Shown: positions 43,036 to 52,024, counted from the stretch's first letter. The stretch: 64,000 nt of DNA from Afipia sp. P52-10 (GCF_000516555.1 NZ_AZSJ01000007.1:1286099-1350098); one strand, 5' to 3'. Numbers and translations: made by a program. Notes: a model not told the origin generated them from the letters alone.

Positions 43036-46000
43036 CTAGCGCCGCGCCTCCGCGCGCCGCGTCCCCTTGATCGCCGGCAGCGCGCCGGTCGGCATCGGAT
43101 CAGGCGCAGCCTTCGCTTGCGGCGCCGCCGCACGCGACGCCATCTCCGGGAAGCGGTGGCGCATCTCGCGCAGGAAGCCGTCGAGTGTGTCGACCGAGGC
43201 CGCCATCTTCGCAATCGCCGCGAACTCAGCGCTGTTAGCGGCGGCAAGCTGCGTCGCCGTTCCGAATGCCTCGCGATCGGTCTCTTCGGCGAGCTTAGCG
43301 GCGAACTTCTCTTTCAGCCGCGACAGGCCGATCGCATCGTCGGCCAGCGAGTAGCCGATCGCTGCGCGAATGATATCGCCCTTCTCGAATGGCGTCAGCG
43401 GCTGGAAATCCTTCCAGCGCTCGCCATAGAGCAGTTCGATCTGTTCGGATGCCTCGCGCCAGCGTCGCGCCGCCCAGAAGATATCTGAGCGTAGGCGGAT
43501 CGCCTCGCGTCCAGCTAGGTTTGCAATGATGTCGATCGCCAGATCGTGACGGCCGACGTCGCTCTGCGCGCGTGCCTCCAGCAGCAGGCGTTGCTGACGC
43601 AACTCGCCGGCGAGATCGGCGATGCGCGTCGCGCGTAGCGCGGCCAATGCCCGGTCCGGTTTGCGGTTGGTCAGGTAGAGCATCGCAAGCTTCGAGGCGA
43701 CATGCGCGCGCGCCGAGCCTTCGAGCCGGTGATCGATCTGATACTGCAAGAGCTCGCTCGCCTGATCGAGCAGATCGACGCTCGCAAGGCGATCCGCCAG
43801 ACGACGGATTATCTCGTCGCCGCGACGGCCGATCGGGGTCAATTCCTGGAATTCGTAGAACAAAGCCAGCGCCTGCACTGGCGGCATCTCGTCCGCTTTG
43901 GTGCCGTTGAACAGCTCGACGAACAGCGCCGATGCCGCATCCTGCATCTGCCGGGCCGGCTCCGCATTCGGGTACAGCCGCGTCGCCATCCGCGCCGCCA
44001 GCAAGGCCTCGCGATAGCTGCCGTTCTTCTCGTAGAGCCGCGCAAGCTGCTGCAAGGTTCGCACCTCGACCAGATCGCCACGCCATGTCATCGCCAGCGT
44101 TTCGAGCTCGGCTCTCGCCTGCTCGTCGCTCATCTCGCCGCGCATTTGCGCGAGCTCGACCTCGTAAAGCTTCGCCTCCGACGCCGAGATACGATCCGAT
44201 GAGGCTGCCGCCGCGCGGAAATCGGCCAGCGCATCCTTCTCACGGCCGAGCGCCTGGGCCATCCGGCCGCGTAATAGGGCGAGATAGCCTTGGCGGTCCG
44301 CCGGAACGCCGACGATATCAAGCTCGTTCAGCCGCGCAGACACGCCAGCATAGTCGCGCACCTCGAGTGAGGCGCGCAGCGCGTCGAGAATGGCGATCCG
44401 CTGCAAATCCACCGGCAGCGCGCCGATGGCGAAATCCACGCCCTTGAACAGCTCGCGCGCGTCCGCCCACTTGCCAAGGCGCGCGAGTGCGATCGCCTTC
44501 CAAACGCGCGCGTCGTAGCCGGCGCCGACGGCCGGATTTGCGAGATCCTTCAGCCCACGATCGGGAAAGCCGGACAGCGTGTGCGCGAGCGCCCGCACGA
44601 TCAGCAAATTGGAGTCGTCGGCGCCCGGAACCTGATCACCGAAGAACGCATCGATGGTGGCGCGCGCTTCGGGATAGAGCGCGTGGGCCATGTAAAAGCG
44701 CGTCAGTTCGAGCCGCGCGGCCGCACGGTCCCCGCCGCTCGCTTCCGCAGCCGCGCGCCACAGCTCATCGCGCCGCTGGATGAAATCGGCCTCCTTGTCG
44801 GCGCGCCAAGCAGCAACATCGAACAATGCCTTGGCGCTGACGGCGGCACGCTCCGGCGCCGTCTCGACAGGCGACAGCGTCAGCCCGCCCGGACGGCCGA
44901 TCACGACTTTGTCCGCGGCGAGTTCGGCCTGGACGTCCTCGGAATTCGGCTGCAACACGATGCCGTGGACGGACTCGAGCAGTGTGAACTCGACAAAATT
45001 CTGCCGCTTGACGAAGCCGCGCGCGGGCAGCGGCGCAGTGATAGCCAGCAATACATCGCCTGCGTCGGGATCGATCAGTCGATGCAGACGACCTGGCTGC
45101 GCGAGCGGAACGGTGACACTCGCACGCGCATGGTCAGCGATATTGCGCATGGCCACGAGCGGCTGCGGCGCCTGTTGCAGCGTGTCCGCCGCGTGCACGA
45201 TCCAGTTCTGGCCGTCGTTGCCGACCCCGACGAGTTGCGGCCGATTGAGACGGATACGGATCGCCTGTCCGCCCGGCAGCGGCACCTGTAACGCGTCGCG
45301 CACGATCGGGCCGCCGTCGCGCGTGATCTGGCTGATATCGAGCGGCGGTTCGCTGTCGAACACCATCCACAACGCATCGGCACGCACGAACATGGCCGCC
45401 GCGGTGGGCGTGGCAAACGGCACGGTCAAGCGCAGGCCTTCGCTATCGCGCTTGACGGTGACGGCGGTGGTGTCGCCGGTGATCAGCGACGCCTCGGTGC
45501 GTTTCGGCGGCTCGCTGTCACGTGCAACGTTGGCAGAAGGTGTCGCCGGCGGAGGAATCGCAGCCCCCGCCGCGGGCGTCGCATCGGATGCGGTCTGGCC
45601 ATTTGCCTGCGGAGCGGCTGGCTTCGGCGGCTCCGGCGCGGATGGACCAATCAGTTCGCCAGCGCGTTGCGGCACGGACGGCGCAACCGCCCGCGGCACG
45701 GTGGCCGGGGGGCCTGCTGGTACCTTGGGCAGCGCCTCGATTGTCGGCTGAACGTCCTGCCGTGAGGCGAAGCCGATATCGACAACGTAGTTCTTCTCCT
45801 CGCGGAATGCGTGCACATCCGCATCGCCGATCAGCATGATGGTGACGGCGGTGGTATCGCCCTCAGCATTCTGCGTGATCGAAGCGACGTTTGGTGCCGA
45901 TGCAACAATGGCGTCGGCGAGATCAAATGTCAGCGAGACATCGAAATTCAGCGTCAGGCGATCCTTGTTCAGGATCGTCGAGACGCCCTCACCGCCCGGC

Positions 46001-46614
46001 AATTCGAACACGTAGCGGGTGAAGGTCGGCTGGGTGGAAGCGCGCACGCGGATCGGCGGTTTCTTCTTGACCGCAGCCGCAGCTTCCTTCTGCCGCAGCA
46101 ACCGCTCCGCCTCCTTGGCCCGATCGGCCAACTCCTTGATCACCTCTGCGGGAAGCGGCGGGGGCGGACCAGTCCAATTGTCCGGCAGAAGATCGATGAA
46201 CAGCCGCTCGCCCGCAACCATCACATTGGGCGTCACCTTGCGCGCAAGCGCAAGGCGAACCGCGCTGCCGTCCGGGTCGGTGCGCGCCATGCTGACGTAA
46301 TCGGGCGCCGCGTCCGCTAACTTGCCGACGTTAACATCAACCGGTTTCTGGAAACGGACGATCAGGATCGAGCCGGCGGTACGGACATCGGCCTCCACGT
46401 CCCGCTGCAGCTTGAACACCAGCCGCGCGTAATTACCGGGCTTGCTGAGGACGGCGGTCCCCCTCACCGGCACTTGCGCCTGCGCGGGTGCTGCGAGAAC
46501 CAGCGGCAGCGCTGCAAGCATGGCGTAACGCGACGGTGTCCGGAGGGCGCGCGCAAGCACGCCCGCGACAAGGCGAGCGCGCAACCAGGATTCGCAGGGG
46601 CCCCCACGCATCAT
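43036..46614 (-). CDS. Giant periplasmic TPR protein of the flagellar cluster
   Basis: The product is about 1192 residues from ATG 46614. It has an N-terminal signal segment (YAMLAALPLVLAAPAQA). An AMIN-like beta region with repeated blocks occupies the first third (NYARLVFKLQRDVEADVRTAGSILIVRFQKPVDVNVG; TRYVFELPGGEGVSTILNKDRLTLNFDV). A Pro/Ala linker comes next, and the last 600 residues are TPR-like helices (LLIVRALAHTLSGFPDRGL; LQQLARLYEKNGSYREALLAARMATRLYPN). Its place between flagellar genes and a perfect CtrA box 65 bp upstream suggest a motility or cell-cycle role, perhaps a scaffold near the motor. No strong ribosome binding site fixes the start; TTG 46662 is an alternative. Confidence 0.85.
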   Translation of the reverse strand: MMRGGPCESWLRARLVAGVLARALRTPSRYAMLAALPLVLAAPAQAQVPVRGTAVLSKPGNYARLVFKLQRDVEADVRTAGSILIVRFQKPVDVNVGKLADAAPDYVSMARTDPDGSAVRLALARKVTPNVMVAGERLFIDLLPDNWTGPPPPLPAEVIKELADRAKEAERLLRQKEAAAAVKKKPPIRVRASTQPTFTRYVFELPGGEGVSTILNKDRLTLNFDVSLTFDLADAIVASAPNVASITQNAEGDTTAVTIMLIGDADVHAFREEKNYVVDIGFASRQDVQPTIEALPKVPAGPPATVPRAVAPSVPQRAGELIGPSAPEPPKPAAPQANGQTASDATPAAGAAIPPPATPSANVARDSEPPKRTEASLITGDTTAVTVKRDSEGLRLTVPFATPTAAAMFVRADALWMVFDSEPPLDISQITRDGGPIVRDALQVPLPGGQAIRIRLNRPQLVGVGNDGQNWIVHAADTLQQAPQPLVAMRNIADHARASVTVPLAQPGRLHRLIDPDAGDVLLAITAPLPARGFVKRQNFVEFTLLESVHGIVLQPNSEDVQAELAADKVVIGRPGGLTLSPVETAPERAAVSAKALFDVAAWRADKEADFIQRRDELWRAAAEASGGDRAAARLELTRFYMAHALYPEARATIDAFFGDQVPGADDSNLLIVRALAHTLSGFPDRGLKDLANPAVGAGYDARVWKAIALARLGKWADARELFKGVDFAIGALPVDLQRIAILDALRASLEVRDYAGVSARLNELDIVGVPADRQGYLALLRGRMAQALGREKDALADFRAAAASSDRISASEAKLYEVELAQMRGEMSDEQARAELETLAMTWRGDLVEVRTLQQLARLYEKNGSYREALLAARMATRLYPNAEPARQMQDAASALFVELFNGTKADEMPPVQALALFYEFQELTPIGRRGDEIIRRLADRLASVDLLDQASELLQYQIDHRLEGSARAHVASKLAMLYLTNRKPDRALAALRATRIADLAGELRQQRLLLEARAQSDVGRHDLAIDIIANLAGREAIRLRSDIFWAARRWREASEQIELLYGERWKDFQPLTPFEKGDIIRAAIGYSLADDAIGLSRLKEKFAAKLAEETDREAFGTATQLAAANSAEFAAIAKMAASVDTLDGFLREMRHRFPEMASRAAAPQAKAAPDPMPTGALPAIKGTRRAEARR

Positions 46615-46678
46615 GTTTGACGTGTCTCTGCAGACGGCCTCACGCCGTTGCTTGCCCGCCAACCCTAGAGTCGCGCGT

Positions 46679-46694
46679 TTAAGACTCCATTAAC
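46679..46694. promoter_or_regulatory. CtrA-type box upstream of the giant TPR gene
   Basis: TTAA-GACTCCA-TTAAC fits the CtrA consensus exactly and contains GACTC, a GANTC site of the CcrM methyltransferase, inside the spacer. It lies 65-80 bp upstream of the proposed start, right for a promoter. Confidence 0.75.
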
Positions 46695-46721
46695 GACCGC
46701 GGCACAACTCGGGCCCGGCGC

Positions 46722-47369
46722 TTATCCCGAGCATCGCTCCAGCACCCGGATCGCGTTCGCATTCCAGTCCACGCGCTGCTGCAGCGCGCCGATCTCGCTC
46801 TCGATCTTGGCCTTGTTTGGTCCATAGAAGTCGGCATCGGAGCGGTAACCCTGAGTTCTCGCCAGCATCGACCTGAGCGCGGGCAAGTTCTTGCGCATGT
46901 TGGCGAGCGAGCCCGCGAGCGTCGCATTCGGCTCCGAGTCATAACTGTCGAGCAAGCGCCGCGCCTCGGCGTTATCGGCACACGCGCCGTAACGGGCATT
47001 CCTGGACGCAGCGCCCCCGGCCGGACCGCCCGGGGCCTGCTTCTCGGCATAGACCGTACACTTCTGAATCGAAATGTTCGCAGCAGCAATCGGCGACGTT
47101 CCGAACACGCTGTCCGTATCCGAGTTCGCCGTTTTCAGGATCGTGCTATGGGGCGTGCTGTCGAGGTACCATTCGATCTTCGAACACCGCGGCGCGCTGG
47201 AATGCAACGCAACTTCGGCTCGGTAGCTCGGCTTGGAGCCGGACGCGCTCAGAATCTGAAATCGGGCCGTGCAACTTCCGACCGGCTTGTCGAAATCACA
47301 TTCCGCCGCCGCGCTGGTCGCATATCCGACAAGACACGCCGCTGCGATCGCAACCGCAACCTTCTCCAT
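46722..47369 (-). CDS. Exported hypothetical protein
   Basis: A 215-residue protein with a signal peptide (residues 1-22, ending SAAA). The beta-rich middle has five cysteines (ECDF, GSCTARF, APRCSKIEWYL, QKCTVYAE, GACADN). The C-terminus is helical, coiled-coil-like (LAGSLANMRKNLPALRSMLARTQ; KAKIESEIGALQQRVDWNANAIRVLERC). ATG 47369 gives the signal peptide; upstream in-frame codons add 11 residues. It lies upstream of the TPR gene on the same strand, but the CtrA box between suggests separate control. Function unknown. Confidence 0.75.
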   Translation of the reverse strand: MEKVAVAIAAACLVGYATSAAAECDFDKPVGSCTARFQILSASGSKPSYRAEVALHSSAPRCSKIEWYLDSTPHSTILKTANSDTDSVFGTSPIAAANISIQKCTVYAEKQAPGGPAGGAASRNARYGACADNAEARRLLDSYDSEPNATLAGSLANMRKNLPALRSMLARTQGYRSDADFYGPNKAKIESEIGALQQRVDWNANAIRVLERCSG

Positions 47370-47507
47370 CAAGGCCCCCAAGCAAAACAACAAGCCCAGC
47401 ACAACTATCTTCCGGCCGCTAAACGTCTGTCAACACGACGCACCTGACGCGGTGTGGAACATCCGCAACGTGCAGCCGTTGCTTTACGAAGCAGTGAGGA
47501 GCGTTTC

Positions 47508-47879
47508 ATGCGGTCGATCGTCTGGCGCGCAAGCGTCGTTTGCGCGTGCGGCATGCTGGCATGCAGTCCGCTACACGCGCAGAGCAACAGTAGCATCCGT
47601 CCCAACGCCGACCGCAGCGTGACCACCGGCATCGGCACCAGCAGCACGTTTCGCGTCGAACCGCCGAACCCGACTCCGCCGCCCGATTCGCGGCCGAGCA
47701 TGCTCTATTGGCAGAAATCACCGATGTTCGAAGACGACGCAAAGGACAGCGGCCGATCCAAGGACGATGGCAAGTCAGACACCAAGACAGAGGGAGCGGC
47801 AACGCCGCCGCCCGCAGCCGTGCCTGAAAACCCGCGCACCACGATCACCCGCGACCGTATCGAAAGCCCGCAGCACTGA
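47508..47879 (+). CDS. Small exported hypothetical protein
   Basis: A 123-residue product with a signal sequence (MRSIVWRASVVCACGMLACSPLHAQS); cleavage after LHA is likely, though LAC could be a weak lipobox. The mature part is polar, Ser/Pro/Asp/Lys-rich and probably disordered. TGAGGAG lies 6 bases before ATG 47508. It diverges from the exported-protein gene at 46722 and converges on motE. I cannot link it to motility beyond position. Confidence 0.65.
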   Translation: MRSIVWRASVVCACGMLACSPLHAQSNSSIRPNADRSVTTGIGTSSTFRVEPPNPTPPPDSRPSMLYWQKSPMFEDDAKDSGRSKDDGKSDTKTEGAATPPPAAVPENPRTTITRDRIESPQH

Positions 47880-47947
47880 GACCTGAGATGGTGTGTACGG
47901 CGGGATGCTCAATCATCGCGCTGCGAAAGCTGACGATGGAGCCGGCC

Positions 47948-48733
47948 TCAGTTGTTGGAAGGCCTGCTTTCGATCTTCGGCAATGCCGAGATCGATGCCG
48001 CCATGCCGACGCCACCAGAGCGGCGCGCAAGTTCAACGGTCAGGCGTTCAGCGGCTTCCGGCGACATCTGCGCCAGCACATCCGCCATCTTCTGCGGCTT
48101 CATCCGTGACGCCACTTCGATCAGCACCGCCATTTCGAGGCGATCGAAGATTCGTCCCGCATCCTTCGGCTTCATGTTCTCGTACATCGTGACGATGCTC
48201 TTGAAGCGCGCGTTGTCCGCCTCTTCCTTCTGCTGGTTCGCTGCCGAGATGCGCGTCTCGACACTCTTTATTTCATCCGCCTTCGATTCAATGCGCTTCT
48301 CCGCAGCCCGCAACAGGCTCTCGCGAATATCGACCTCACGCGCGCGCGTCTCCAGCTCCTTGCGACGTTCCTGCAGCCGCTCCAGCACCGCACGTTCGGC
48401 CGGCGGCATCTGCTGACCGGCCGGCTGACTGTCGAATGACGTGCCGCTCTGCGCAACCACGACTTCCGCCGGGCGCGTCTCGCTGACAGGACTTGGCACC
48501 TCCTTGGGCTTTGCGCTCTCCACCGAGCCCGTGATATCCGGCGGCTCGCCCCGCCCGCCCGGCACCGGATAGTTCAGCGTCTGCTGCGCCCACGACAACG
48601 GCCTGTGCGGCGCTCTCTCATCGAGCAGCACGTAGCCGCCGTCGAGCACGATCCCGGCAATCTTCAACACCGCCAGGCAACCGGTGGCCACCAGCAGGAT
48701 CGGGATCAGACGGAAGTCGCGACGACGCGTCAT
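47948..48733 (-). CDS. motE: MotE-family flagellar motor protein
   Basis: The 261-residue protein has one N-terminal membrane helix (residues about 9-31), a disordered periplasmic stretch, a long coiled coil (LERLQERRKELETRAREVDIRESLLRAAEKRIESKADEI...) and a C-terminal MgtE_N-like helical domain (KDAGRIFDRLEMAVLIEVASRMKPQKMADVLAQMSPEAAERLTVEL). This matches MotE of Sinorhizobium, a chaperone for the periplasmic motor protein MotC. It overlaps the DUF6468 gene by four bases, closing the fliL-fliM unit. Confidence 0.88.
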   Translation of the reverse strand: MTRRRDFRLIPILLVATGCLAVLKIAGIVLDGGYVLLDERAPHRPLSWAQQTLNYPVPGGRGEPPDITGSVESAKPKEVPSPVSETRPAEVVVAQSGTSFDSQPAGQQMPPAERAVLERLQERRKELETRAREVDIRESLLRAAEKRIESKADEIKSVETRISAANQQKEEADNARFKSIVTMYENMKPKDAGRIFDRLEMAVLIEVASRMKPQKMADVLAQMSPEAAERLTVELARRSGGVGMAASISALPKIESRPSNN

Positions 48734-49161
48734 GCAGCGAGACCATTCGCCTTTCTACGAGCGGTGAAGGCCTCGGCGGCGGCCGCGATCGCTTTGGCGC
48801 TGCGGGGCTGCGGAGCTGCGTCTTCCGGCTTGACCTTTGCGGCCACTGCGATGCGCGACAACCGCTGCACCACAACCTCGCCGGCCTCGACATGGCTCTC
48901 GAGCCGCTCGCACATGGTTGCCGCGCTCGAAAGCTGACCACCGATGTTGTCGTTACACTCGCGCACCGTCACCTTCAGTCCGGCGATCGCCCGCTCGGCG
49001 ATTTCGGTGGCGGTGATCAGCTCGCCGATCGTCGCCTTCAGCGACTGCTCGTCATTCCGCAGGAGCTTCAGACGCTTGTTCAGCATGATGCAATAGGCGA
49101 TCGTCAGCAGCAGCAGCGCCGCCACCAGGCTCTCGATCACGAGTCCGAATGTCGGATTCAT
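48730..49161 (-). CDS. DUF6468 flagellar-cluster membrane protein
   Basis: A 143-residue protein with one N-terminal membrane helix (TFGLVIESLVAALLLLTIAYCIML). A coiled coil follows (KRLKLLRNDEQSLKATIGELITATEIAERAIAGLKVTVRECNDNIGGQL), then a basic Ala-rich tail. DUF6468 members sit between fliM and motE in many alphaproteobacteria; the role is unproven, presumably in the motor or C-ring. It overlaps both fliM and motE by four bases, showing tight co-translation. Confidence 0.88.
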   Translation of the reverse strand: MNPTFGLVIESLVAALLLLTIAYCIMLNKRLKLLRNDEQSLKATIGELITATEIAERAIAGLKVTVRECNDNIGGQLSSAATMCERLESHVEAGEVVVQRLSRIAVAAKVKPEDAAPQPRSAKAIAAAAEAFTARRKANGLAA

Positions 49162-50357
49162 TGTGCCTCCATCATCTTGGTGGTCTCGTCGGCCTTCTCG
49201 AACATCGCGTAGGTCGTGTGCGGCTTGCGCAGCGGCTTGGTGACGCGGATCGCAACCCGATCGCCGACCCGACCCATCCGCCCTTCGGTCAACGTCACCG
49301 CACCGCAACGCACCGATACCAGCGCATCGGAGCGCATCTCCAGTGGCAGCGTGTCACCAACCTCGAGCTTCATCAACTGACGCAATGGGATCTCCGCCTC
49401 ATAGAGCACAGCCTCGACAGCGATCTGCGCCTTGCCGATTTCGGTCGCGAGGTGGCCTTCCCAGATCGGGTCGCGACCGAACTTCTCGCCCATGAACATC
49501 TGCAACAGCACGTTGCGGATCGGTTCGATGGTCGCATACGGAATCAGGAGCTCGACGTTGCCGCCGCGGTCCTCCATGTCGATGCGCAGACGCACCAGGA
49601 TCGCGGCGTTGGCGGGACGGCTGATGGCGGCAAAGCGCGGATTGGTCTCCAGCCGGTCGATCGTCAGTGTCACCGGCGATAGCGGCCGGAATGCCTGCTC
49701 GGTATCGGCAAGCACCACCTCGATCAGCCGCTTGACCAAGTTTGTCTCGATCGTCGTGTAAGGGCGCCCCTCGATGCGCAGCGACGGCTGGCCGCGGCGG
49801 CCGCCAAGCAACACGTCGATCATCGAATAGATCAGGCTGGAGTCGACGGTAGCGAGCCCGAAATTCTGCCACTCCTCAGCCTTGAACACCGCCAGCACCG
49901 CCGGCAGCGGGATCGAGTTCATGTAGTCGCCGAAGCGGACCGAGGTGATGCGGTCGAGCGACACTTCGACGTTATCGGAAGTGAAGTTGCGCAACGATGT
50001 CGTCATCAGCCGCACCAGGCGGTCGAAGACGATCTCCAGCATCGGCAGGCGTTCGTACGACACCATCGCTGAATCGATGATGGCGCGAATGCCCGAATTG
50101 TCATCGAGATTGACCTCGCCGACGCTGAAGCCGAGCAGATTGTCGATCTCTTCCTGCGACAGGACCCGCTCGCCGCTGGCCTTGCTGGAGAGATTGCGGC
50201 TGCCGTCATCGACCATGGCGGCCCATTGCTCGGCCATCGCCTCCGACATCTCGTTGGCCGCAGCCTCCGCCGCTGCCGTCTCCGGATCCTCGGAGTCGAG
50301 CGAGGCGCCCCATTGCGCGGCAAGCGCATCCTGATCGACGTTATCGCTGGGTGCCAT
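49158..50357 (-). CDS. fliM: Flagellar motor switch protein FliM
   Basis: The 399-residue C-ring switch protein binds CheY-phosphate through LSQEEIDNLLG, here at residues 66-76 rather than at the very N-terminus. The 65-residue acidic, Ala-rich extension before it is unusual compared with the enteric protein but common in this group. The CheC-like middle domain and the C-terminal SpoA domain (EIPLRQLMKLEVGDTLPLEM) are complete. It overlaps DUF6468 and lies 33 bp after fliL. Confidence 0.97.
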   Translation of the reverse strand: MAPSDNVDQDALAAQWGASLDSEDPETAAAEAAANEMSEAMAEQWAAMVDDGSRNLSSKASGERVLSQEEIDNLLGFSVGEVNLDDNSGIRAIIDSAMVSYERLPMLEIVFDRLVRLMTTSLRNFTSDNVEVSLDRITSVRFGDYMNSIPLPAVLAVFKAEEWQNFGLATVDSSLIYSMIDVLLGGRRGQPSLRIEGRPYTTIETNLVKRLIEVVLADTEQAFRPLSPVTLTIDRLETNPRFAAISRPANAAILVRLRIDMEDRGGNVELLIPYATIEPIRNVLLQMFMGEKFGRDPIWEGHLATEIGKAQIAVEAVLYEAEIPLRQLMKLEVGDTLPLEMRSDALVSVRCGAVTLTEGRMGRVGDRVAIRVTKPLRKPHTTYAMFEKADETTKMMEAQ

Positions 50358-50390
50358 GGGTCCGGTCCATCTGGCCGTGGGTCATACGCA

Positions 50391-50879
50391 TCACTGCACC
50401 AGGATTTCCTTGAACAGCACCGCGCTCACCTGGCTGGGAGCGATGGTGACGTTGACACGGCGGGTCAGCTCCTCCTTGAGGCGAAACATGCCGGCCGAGC
50501 CCTGCAGGTCAGTCGGCCGCACTTCGCGCAGATAGGTTTGGAAGATATCGACCATACGCGGAATGTTCGGCGTGATCTGCGCCACTACCGGCTGGTCCTT
50601 CACCTCGAGCACCACCTTGATCTTCAGGTATTGGATGCGTTCGCCGGGCCCGACATTCATGTTGACCAGCAGCTCCGGTACATCGACGAAGATCGGCTTC
50701 GACGGCGGCGGCGCTTCCGCCACCTTGTCGTGATCCTTCTTTTTGAAGAGCATGACGTAACCGCCTGCGCCACCACCAACGAGCAGCACGGCCGCAGCCG
50801 CGGCGATCATGATCAGCTTACGTTTGGATTTGGCCGGGGCCTCGCCCGTACCCTCTTCCGATACTTCGTTGTCCGCCAT
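50391..50879 (-). CDS. fliL: Flagellar basal body-associated protein FliL
   Basis: A 162-residue inner-membrane protein near the stators. The membrane helix is at residues 21-44 after a short acidic cytoplasmic part. The periplasmic domain holds FVDVPELLVNMNVGPGERIQYLKIKVVLEV and the typical ending TRRVNVTIAPSQVSAVLFKEILVQ. It heads the minus-strand unit fliL-fliM-DUF6468-motE. Upstream gap elements are shared with the divergent flgF unit. Confidence 0.96.
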   Translation of the reverse strand: MADNEVSEEGTGEAPAKSKRKLIMIAAAAAVLLVGGGAGGYVMLFKKKDHDKVAEAPPPSKPIFVDVPELLVNMNVGPGERIQYLKIKVVLEVKDQPVVAQITPNIPRMVDIFQTYLREVRPTDLQGSAGMFRLKEELTRRVNVTIAPSQVSAVLFKEILVQ

Positions 50880-50996
50880 CGCCGCCCCGACCGGTGGTCC
50901 GGATGAGTTCGATGCCGCCCGACAGGCCTGAAACGCGATACAACGCCGCCGGCGCACACGCGCCCCGTGAATGAGGCGACGATGCGGTCGCAATGG

Positions 50997-51012
50997 TTAA
51001 CGGAACCTTTAA
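50997..51012. promoter_or_regulatory. Near-consensus CtrA-type box, fliL/flgF gap
   Basis: TTAACGGAACCTTTAA has TTAA half-sites with an 8-bp spacer instead of 7, so it is a weaker candidate than the flgB and TPR boxes. It is 118 bp upstream of the fliL start. Confidence 0.35.
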
Positions 51013-51027
51013 TTCTTCGTTCAGATA

Positions 51028-51041
51028 GGAAAAATTTGCCG
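51028..51041. promoter_or_regulatory. Shared flagellar motif, fliL/flgF version
   Basis: GGAAAAATTTGCCG matches the flgB and flgI motif at 12 of 14 bases; a second TTATTGCCG half-site follows at 51063-51069 or so. Confidence 0.45.
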
Positions 51042-51128
51042 GGAGGTATGGTCAATAATTCCTTATTGCCGTCCCGCGGGCCCTCCTCCTGACCAATCAA
51101 AACATTGATCTAACTGCTGTTTCTTCGT

Positions 51129-51144
51129 TGGCATGGTCTTCGCT
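51129..51144 (+). promoter_or_regulatory. Sigma-54-like promoter element upstream of flgF
   Basis: TGGCATGGTCTTCGCT has GG and GC dinucleotides exactly 10 bp apart, as in -24/-12 promoters, and closely matches the element upstream of flgI (58655-58670). It lies about 100 bp before the flgF start. Confidence 0.5.
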
Positions 51145-51159
51145 GAGGGTCAGGCAAGC

Positions 51160-51213
51160 GACCGGCTTGGGAGAGCCGCCGCTTGCGGCGAAACGGACCG
51201 GCTTGGGAGAGCC
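51160..51213. repeat. 18-bp direct repeat in the flgF leader
   Basis: GACCGGCTTGGGAGAGCC occurs at 51160-51177 and 51196-51213, an exact copy 36 bp apart, between the sigma-54-like element and the flgF start. It may mark a duplication or a leader RNA structure. Confidence 0.8.
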
Positions 51214-51244
51214 CGTCGGTTTCTGAATCAGGGGAGATTGACCG

Positions 51245-52012
51245 ATGGAGAACACGCTTCTCGTCGGATTGTCGCGGCAGATTTCGCTCGAGCGCCAGCT
51301 TGGCGTGATTGCGAACAACGTCGCGAACGTGAACACGAGCGGCTACAAGGCCGACAAGACCGTGTTCGAGGAGTTTCTGCGCTCGCCGGCGCATATCGAC
51401 AGCTTTGTCGGCAGCGATCGCCGCGTCAGCTTCGTGCAGGACCGCGCAACCTGGCATGACTTCGGCCAAGGCCCGGTGGAGCGTACCAGCAATCCCCTCG
51501 ACGTGACGCTGGACGGCAACGCCTTCTTCACGGTGCAGGCCAACGGCAACGAACGCTACACCCGCAACGGCGCATTCCAGATCAATGCCCAGGGTCAGCT
51601 CGTCACCACCGACGGCCACCCGGTGATCGGCACAAACGGCCCGATCACCTTCCAGCCCGGCGATCAGGATATCACGATCGGCAATGACGGCACTATCACG
51701 GTGCGCGAAGGCCAGACCACCAACGTCGCCGCGTTGCGCGGCAAGCTGCGCATCGTCACCTTCGACCAGCCGCAGCGCCTGGAAAAGCAGGGCTCGAACC
51801 TGTTTAGCGCGCCCGAAGGCGTGAACGCCCAGGTCTCGACTGTCGCCAATGTCCGCCAGGGGATGATCGAGAAATCGAACGTCTCTGGTGTCGCTGAAAT
51901 GGCAAAGATGATCGAGGTGATGCGTGCTTACACTGGCATCAGCACCCTGATGCAGCAGCAGAACGACTTGCGGAAGACGTCGATCGAACGTCTCGCCGAC
52001 GTGCCGGCCTGA
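51245..52012 (+). CDS. flgF: Flagellar basal-body rod protein FlgF
   Basis: The 255-residue proximal rod protein opens with the rod motif SRQISLERQLGVIANNVANVNTSGYKAD and ends with EVMRAYTGISTLMQQQNDLRKTSIERL. The middle holds the D1-like domain (NPLDVTLDGNAFFTVQANGNERYTRNGAFQINAQGQL). AGGGGAGA lies 7 bases before ATG 51245. It starts the plus-strand unit flgF-flgG-flgA-flgH. Confidence 0.97.
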   Translation: MENTLLVGLSRQISLERQLGVIANNVANVNTSGYKADKTVFEEFLRSPAHIDSFVGSDRRVSFVQDRATWHDFGQGPVERTSNPLDVTLDGNAFFTVQANGNERYTRNGAFQINAQGQLVTTDGHPVIGTNGPITFQPGDQDITIGNDGTITVREGQTTNVAALRGKLRIVTFDQPQRLEKQGSNLFSAPEGVNAQVSTVANVRQGMIEKSNVSGVAEMAKMIEVMRAYTGISTLMQQQNDLRKTSIERLADVPA

Positions 52013-52024
52013 GGAGACTAGACC

